Origin: Pseudomonadota bacterium
Lineage (GTDB): Bacteria; Pseudomonadota; Gammaproteobacteria; Burkholderiales; SG8-39
Direction of reading: 5' to 3'
DNA: 11,256 bases
NCBI GenBank assembly: GCA_003242425.1
Contig: QGUL01000021.1
Span: 1-11,256 of the forward strand
Positions within the stretch are counted from its first letter, which is position 1; the number at the start of each line of letters is the position of its first letter. Positions 8,038 to 11,256 of this stretch are shown here, piece after piece. The translations under genes and the position numbers were made by a program. The notes under the pieces were generated by a model. That model worked only from the letters and a program-made list of their open reading frames with translations, was not told the origin of the DNA and did no database searches.

Positions 8038-9690
8038 TTACATCTTCTCCGGCGCGCTGACGCCCAGCAGCGCCAGGCCGTTGGCGAGCACCTGGCGGAT
8101 CGCGGCGATCAGCGCAAGACGCGCCAATTTCAGTTTCTCGTCGGAAACGAGGATCCGCTCGGCATTGTAGTAACTGTGGAACTCGCCCGCCAGTTCGCGC
8201 AGGTAGAACGCCACCTGATGCGGGGCGAATTCGCGCGCGGCGACGGCGAGCACGTCCGGATAGTCGCCCAGGCGCGCGAGCAGATCGAGCTCGCGCGGAT
8301 GCACGAGCGGCGACAGATCCGTTTCGGCGAGCGCTGCTGCGTCGCCCGAGCCGCCCTGCGACTTCCATTGCTCCAGCACCGAGCAGATGCGCGCATGCGC
8401 GTACTGGACGTAATAGACCGGGTTCTCCTCGCTCTGCGATTTGGCGAGGTCGATGTCGAACACGAATTCCGAGTCGGCCTTGCGCGAGACGAGGAAGAAG
8501 CGCACGGCATCGCGGCCGACCTCGTCGATGAGATCGCGCACGGTGACGTAGCTGCCGGCGCGCTTGGAGATCTTCACCTCCTGGCCGCCCTTCATCACCG
8601 TCACCATCTTGTGCAGCACGTAGTCCGGATAGCCTTCCGGAATGCCGAGGCCCACGGCCTGCAGGCCGGCGCGCACGCGCGTGACGGTGCTGTGGTGGTC
8701 GGAGCCCTGGACGTTGATCGCCTTTTTAAAGCCGCGTTCCCACTTGGTGATGTGGTAGGCCACGTCCGGCACGAAATAGGTGTAGCTGCCGTCCGACTTG
8801 CGCATGACGCGGTCCTTGTCGTCGCCGTAGTCGGTGGTCTTCAGCCACAGCGCGCCGTCCTTCTCGTAAGTCTTGCCCGATTCGACCAGGCGCTTGACCG
8901 TCGCCTCGACGCGGCCGTCGGTGTAGAGCGACGACTCGAGATAGTAGTTGTCGAACTTCACGCCGAAGGCCTGCAGATCGACGTCCTGCTCCTTGCGCAG
9001 GGCGGCCACCGCGTACCTGCGGATCGAATCGAGGTCGCTCAGGTCGTGGCCGACTTCATTGAGGTAGTTCTGGGCGATCTCGCGGATGTACTCGCCGTGA
9101 TAGCCGTCCTCGGGGAACTCGATCTGTTCGCCGAGCAGCTCGCGCGCGCGGGCCTGCACCGACAGGGCGAGCTTGTGGATCTGCTGGCCGGCGTCGTTAT
9201 AGTAGAACTCGCGCGTGACCTTGTAGCCCTGCGTCTCCAGCAGCGCGGAGATCGCGTCGCCCAGCGCGGCCTGGCGGCCGTGGCCGACGTGCAGCGGGCC
9301 GGTCGGGTTGGCGGAAACGAATTCGACGATCACCGGCAGGCCGTGGCCGGCGTTGGAGCAGCCGTAACGCGCGCCTTCGGCGAGCACGATGCGCACCGTC
9401 TGCTGTTTCGCCGCGGGCTTGAGGCGGACGTTGATGAAACCCGGGCCGGCGATCTCCACCGACTCGATCCATTCCGACTGCGGCAGGGCCGCCACGAGCT
9501 GTTCGGCGATCTTGCGCGGCGGCGCCTTGAGCGTGCGCGCAAGCTGCATCGCCACCGTGCAGGCGTAATCGCCGTGGCTCGCGAGCTTCGGCCGCTCGAA
9601 TTCGAGGATGCCCGGCGGCTGCGTGGGATCGACCTGCGCCAGCGCCTGGGTGAACAACTGTGTGAGATGCGTGCGGATAACCGCGGACAT
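8038..9690 (-). CDS. argS: Arginyl-tRNA synthetase
   Basis: Class I aminoacyl-tRNA synthetase charging tRNA-Arg; cytoplasmic and essential. It has 550 residues, a typical length. The N-terminal Add-1 domain (about 1-115, with [12 protein letters not shown] and the conserved GPGFINVRL) leads to the Rossmann catalytic core. The HIGH motif is HVGH (134-137) in [14 protein letters not shown], and the KMSKS-equivalent is KISKR (373-377) in [15 protein letters not shown]. The C-terminal alpha-helical DALR anticodon-binding domain (about 430-550) contains [12 protein letters not shown] at its entry. All expected segments are present and no frameshift is seen. The start is ATG 9690, which has only a weak ribosome binding site (AGG); the frame is open to 9759, but that would begin upstream of the predicted transcription start. 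The SPOR gene follows by 4 nt. Confidence 0.98.
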   Translation of the reverse strand: MSAVIRTHLTQLFTQALAQVDPTQPPGILEFERPKLASHGDYACTVAMQLARTLKAPPRKIAEQLVAALPQSEWIESVEIAGPGFINVRLKPAAKQQTVRIVLAEGARYGCSNAGHGLPVIVEFVSANPTGPLHVGHGRQAALGDAISALLETQGYKVTREFYYNDAGQQIHKLALSVQARARELLGEQIEFPEDGYHGEYIREIAQNYLNEVGHDLSDLDSIRRYAVAALRKEQDVDLQAFGVKFDNYYLESSLYTDGRVEATVKRLVESGKTYEKDGALWLKTTDYGDDKDRVMRKSDGSYTYFVPDVAYHITKWERGFKKAINVQGSDHHSTVTRVRAGLQAVGLGIPEGYPDYVLHKMVTVMKGGQEVKISKRAGSYVTVRDLIDEVGRDAVRFFLVSRKADSEFVFDIDLAKSQSEENPVYYVQYAHARICSVLEQWKSQGGSGDAAALAETDLSPLVHPRELDLLARLGDYPDVLAVAAREFAPHQVAFYLRELAGEFHSYYNAERILVSDEKLKLARLALIAAIRQVLANGLALLGVSAPEKM

Positions 9691-9749
9691 GATGCCTGGT
9701 TCGAAGCGACGCGCCGATCGCGCGTCCGAGAGTGGGATAAAGGCCGCGA

Positions 9750-9758
9750 ATTGTAACA
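9750..9758 (-). promoter_or_regulatory. Extended -10 promoter for argS
   Basis: In minus-strand sense the sequence is TGTTACAAT: a TGn extension (9756-9758) followed by a -10 box TACAAT (9750-9755). No good -35 is found at 16-18 bp upstream, which is typical of extended -10 promoters. Transcription would start near 9743, giving a leader of about 50 nt before ATG 9690. Confidence 0.55.
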
Positions 9759-9817
9759 AAGCGGCCGTGGCTCGCGCCGGGAACGCTCGTGCCGTCGACT
9801 AAGCCGCCCGGAAAGAT

Positions 9818-9842
9818 ACGCGGCGCCCGAGAGGCGCCGCGT
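9818..9842 (-). terminator. Strong stem-loop terminator candidate downstream of bactofilin
   Basis: The arms ACGCGGCGCC (9818-9827) and GGCGCCGCGT (9833-9842) form a perfect 10-bp GC-rich stem with a 5-nt loop. It lies about 50 bp after the bactofilin stop codon. In the minus-strand transcript the stem is followed by ATCTTTCC, only moderately U-rich. It sits between the bactofilin gene and the argS promoter, which fits a terminator insulating argS. Confidence 0.55.
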
Positions 9843-9893
9843 GCTTTGGCTGCGGAGGGTGCGCCCTGACCCGCGAACCGGGCGCGAAAGGCT

Positions 9894-10502
9894 TTAACGC
9901 GCCGCCGGCTGCAGCGAGGGGGAAGAAGCCGGTTTGGCCTGCTGGCCCGGCTGGGCGCCCGAGGTCGAGCTCGTCGCGCTGCCGCCGCCCGTGCCGCTCT
10001 GGCTCAGGGTGGCGATGTCGCCGCACAGCTCGCCGCCTTCTTCCACCACCAGCTTGCCGTAGCGGATCTTGCCGCTCACGCGGCCGGTGGAGCGGATGAC
10101 GAGCTGCTTGCGGGCGGTGAGCTCGCCTTCGAACTTGCCGTGGATCTCCGCGATGTCGATGCCGACCGTGCCGATGAAGGCGCCGTTCTCGGCGATCTGG
10201 ATGACGCGGCTGTCCATGGACGCTTCGACGCGGCCTTCGACGACCAGCGTGTCGCAGTCGGTGATCTCGGCGCCCTTGAGCTTGATGTCCGGACCGACGA
10301 TCAGCCGGCTGCCGCGGGTTTCGTCCTTGGGCTTGGCGGCCTCGGCCGGGGCGGTCTTGGCCGCTTCAGTGCCGCTCGCGGCGGGCGGCTGCGGCGCGCC
10401 GGTCTGCGGCGCGGCGGGGGAAGCCGGGGGCGTGTCGCGGCGATAGCGGTCGCCGCCCGCGCTGGTGCTGCCGCCACCGAACAGATTCTGTTTGTAAAGC
10501 AT
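9894..10502 (-). CDS. Bactofilin (polymer-forming cytoskeletal protein)
   Basis: Bactofilins assemble without nucleotides into filaments or membrane-attached sheets that localise cell-wall enzymes or chemosensory and polar proteins. The 202-residue protein has a disordered Pro/Ala/Gly-rich N-terminal tail (about 8-63) and a right-handed beta-helix core (about 64-165). The core carries the expected repeated short strands with Gly turns: SRLIVGPDIKLKGAEI, TLVVEGRVEA, GAFIGTVGIDIAEIHGKFEG, RSTGRVSGKIRYGKLVVEEG and ELCGDI. A Ser/Gly/Gln-rich C-terminal tail (166-202) follows. The short hydrophobic N-terminus MLYKQNLF could serve for membrane attachment, a role known in some bactofilins but not demonstrated here. 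The start ATG 10502 is preceded by AGGAGG. No M23 peptidase gene, a frequent bactofilin neighbour, is present. A hairpin terminator follows the gene. Confidence 0.93.
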   Translation of the reverse strand: MLYKQNLFGGGSTSAGGDRYRRDTPPASPAAPQTGAPQPPAASGTEAAKTAPAEAAKPKDETRGSRLIVGPDIKLKGAEITDCDTLVVEGRVEASMDSRVIQIAENGAFIGTVGIDIAEIHGKFEGELTARKQLVIRSTGRVSGKIRYGKLVVEEGGELCGDIATLSQSGTGGGSATSSTSGAQPGQQAKPASSPSLQPAAR

Positions 10503-10784
10503 CGCGGGTCCTCCTGGTTGAGTAAACAATTGCATGTGACACCTACGAGCCGCGAGGTTCAGCAAGGCCTGTGCCGATTTGCGATTCCTCGCCGTCACAG
10601 CGACATAGCGTGCGGCCCCGCGCCAGCGTAGAAACGGGGATCGTCGTGAAGCAGCAACAGCAATTTTCGTGCGTTACGCTAAAGCGCTTTGTGAAAGGGT
10701 TTTCCATGCGTCGTAAGTCGACGACAAAGGTGACGCGCATGGGCATGCCGCCTGCGCGTCTGCCGGGATGAAGAAGGAGCGTCC
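10503..10784. promoter_or_regulatory. Divergent intergenic region between bactofilin and DUF2905 genes
   Basis: This 282-bp spacer must hold promoters for both flanking genes. It contains the bactofilin ribosome binding site AGGAGG (10510-10515, 7 nt before ATG 10502) and the DUF2905 ribosome binding site AAGGAG (10774-10779, 5 nt before ATG 10785). I found no -35/-10 pair close enough to consensus to call on either strand. Short open frames cross the region on both strands, but none has convincing composition or a ribosome binding site. Confidence 0.4.
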
Positions 10785-10985
10785 ATGAGTCGCATGCTCA
10801 TCCTCATCGGACTGGTGCTCGTGGCGGCGGGGCTGCTGTGGCCGCTGCTCAGCAAGATCGGGCTCGGTTCGCTGCCCGGGGACATCCACGTCAAGCGCGA
10901 GGGCTTCAGCTTCTACTTCCCGATCACCACCTGCATCCTGATCTCGGTGGTGCTGAGCCTGATCCTGTGGTTCCTGCGCAAATAG
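10785..10985 (+). CDS. DUF2905 family small membrane protein
   Basis: A 66-residue inner-membrane protein of unknown function. Two hydrophobic helices (about 4-22, MLILIGLVLVAAGLLWPLL, and 45-63, FPITTCILISVVLSLILWFL) flank a conserved loop, GLGSLPGDIHVKREGFSFYFP (about 26-46). The GxLPGDI and FyFPitt elements are the hallmark of the DUF2905 family, and the length is the family's normal size. The start is ATG 10785 with AAGGAG at 10774-10779. It is convergent with priA, with a single base between the two stop codons, and divergent from the bactofilin gene. Confidence 0.9.
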   Translation: MSRMLILIGLVLVAAGLLWPLLSKIGLGSLPGDIHVKREGFSFYFPITTCILISVVLSLILWFLRK

Positions 10986-10986
10986 T

Positions 10987-11253
10987 TCAGAACTCGAGCG
11001 GATCGACTTCGATGTGCCAGCGCACCGCGCCGGCCTTGAGGTTGTAAAGCGCCTGCGACCATTCGCGCAGGAAGTTCTGCAGCGCGCGGCGCGAGCGCGA
11101 CTGCAGCAGCAGGTGGGCGCGTTCCCAGCCGCCCAGGCGGGGCAGGCTCATCGGTACCGGATCGAACACGATCACCGCCTCGGGACGCGGCGGCGCGCAG
11201 CCGAGTGCGCCGGTCTCTAATACAAACCGGAACCGCCCACGAAAAAGAGAATG
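10987..11253 (-). CDS. priA: Primosomal replication restart protein PriA, C-terminal fragment
   Basis: PriA is the 3'-5' helicase that recognises stalled forks and starts reloading of the replicative helicase. Only the C-terminal domain is in the window. AVIVFDPVPMSLPRLGGWER is followed by AHLLLQSRSRRALQNFLREW and, at the C-terminus, AVRWHIEVDPLEF, which matches the PriA pattern of a GPVP segment, LLLQ-SR and a final VDP. The family-like part reaches to about base 11210 (ALGCAPPRPEAV). Further upstream the frame reads SLFRGRFRFVLETG and meets TAA at 11254-11256, which is incompatible with an intact priA. The helicase and zinc-binding domains are outside the window. The stop at 10987-10989 lies one base from the end of the DUF2905 gene. 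Confidence 0.85.
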   Translation of the reverse strand, partial: HSLFRGRFRFVLETGALGCAPPRPEAVIVFDPVPMSLPRLGGWERAHLLLQSRSRRALQNFLREWSQALYNLKAGAVRWHIEVDPLEF

Positions 11254-11256
11254 TTA
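11214..11256. other. Edge segment that does not match the expected priA sequence
   Basis: By direct count, 18 of these 43 bases are G or C, far below the neighbouring sequence, and the segment includes an A-rich run (GAAAAAGAGA, 11241-11250). The priA frame loses family resemblance here and meets an in-frame TAA at 11254-11256. The situation mirrors the left edge; an assembly or rearrangement junction near 11211-11217 is likely. Confidence 0.55.

Noticed and set aside
8032..9756. A 574-codon open frame on the plus strand fully antisense to argS.
   Set aside because: The minus strand encodes complete ArgS with HIGH and KMSKS-type motifs. The antisense frame is low-complexity His/Arg/Val/Leu sequence typical of the mirror of GC-rich coding DNA, with no recognisable domain.
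10503..10598. A 32-residue longer bactofilin from an upstream alternative start.
   Set aside because: ATG 10502 has a strong AGGAGG at 7-nt spacing; the extension has no comparable signal.
10571..10771. A 66-codon plus-strand frame in the bactofilin-DUF2905 gap.
   Set aside because: It has no ribosome binding site, mixed composition and no recognisable motif, and it runs up to the DUF2905 ribosome binding site. The overlapping minus-strand frames are equally unconvincing.

Overview
The window is GC-rich, densely packed chromosomal DNA that reads as a gammaproteobacterium of the Xanthomonadales/Nevskiales/Steroidobacterales type. This is inferred from gene content, from the block priA - DUF2905 - bactofilin - argS - SPOR protein - dsbA, and from close similarity of the EttA and carbonic anhydrase proteins to their E. 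coli counterparts. Nearly all genes lie on the minus strand and are transcribed right to left. I see no tRNA, rRNA, CRISPR array, insertion sequence or prophage gene.

Layout in transcription order, right to left. The right edge holds the C-terminus of the PriA primosomal helicase (minus). Next to it is a 66-residue DUF2905 membrane protein on the plus strand, then a bactofilin on the minus strand with a strong hairpin terminator behind it. argS follows with its own extended -10 promoter and is coupled (4-nt gap) to a SPOR-domain cell-envelope protein. After a 94-bp gap containing a large hairpin come dsbA and a short-chain dehydrogenase (16-nt gap). A good sigma70-like promoter then starts a three-gene operon: beta-carbonic anhydrase, LiuC-type enoyl-CoA hydratase and HMG-CoA lyase (19-nt gap, then an ATGA overlap). 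A 73-residue plus-strand protein with an ESFPASDPPA motif converges on that operon, with one base between the stop codons. Divergent to it is a rhomboid protease, followed by a REC-GGDEF diguanylate cyclase and the translation factor ettA, which runs to the left edge.

Functionally this is mostly core biology: translation (ArgS, EttA), replication restart (PriA), periplasmic disulfide formation (DsbA), envelope and cytoskeleton (SPOR protein, bactofilin), membrane proteolysis (rhomboid) and cyclic-di-GMP signalling. The metabolic module is the last two steps of leucine breakdown, 3-methylglutaconyl-CoA to HMG-CoA to acetyl-CoA plus acetoacetate, placed behind a carbonic anhydrase.

I found no convincing new multi-gene system. 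Three anomalies deserve attention. The carbonic anhydrase loses its first zinc-ligand cysteine inside a 90-bp tract of clustered substitutions, while the rest of the protein is well conserved. Both edges of the window (about 1-82 and 11214-11256) leave the expected EttA and PriA sequences and drop in GC, as at chimeric contig ends or rearrangement junctions. A small uncharacterised ESFPASDPPA protein is the only plus-strand gene in the left half.
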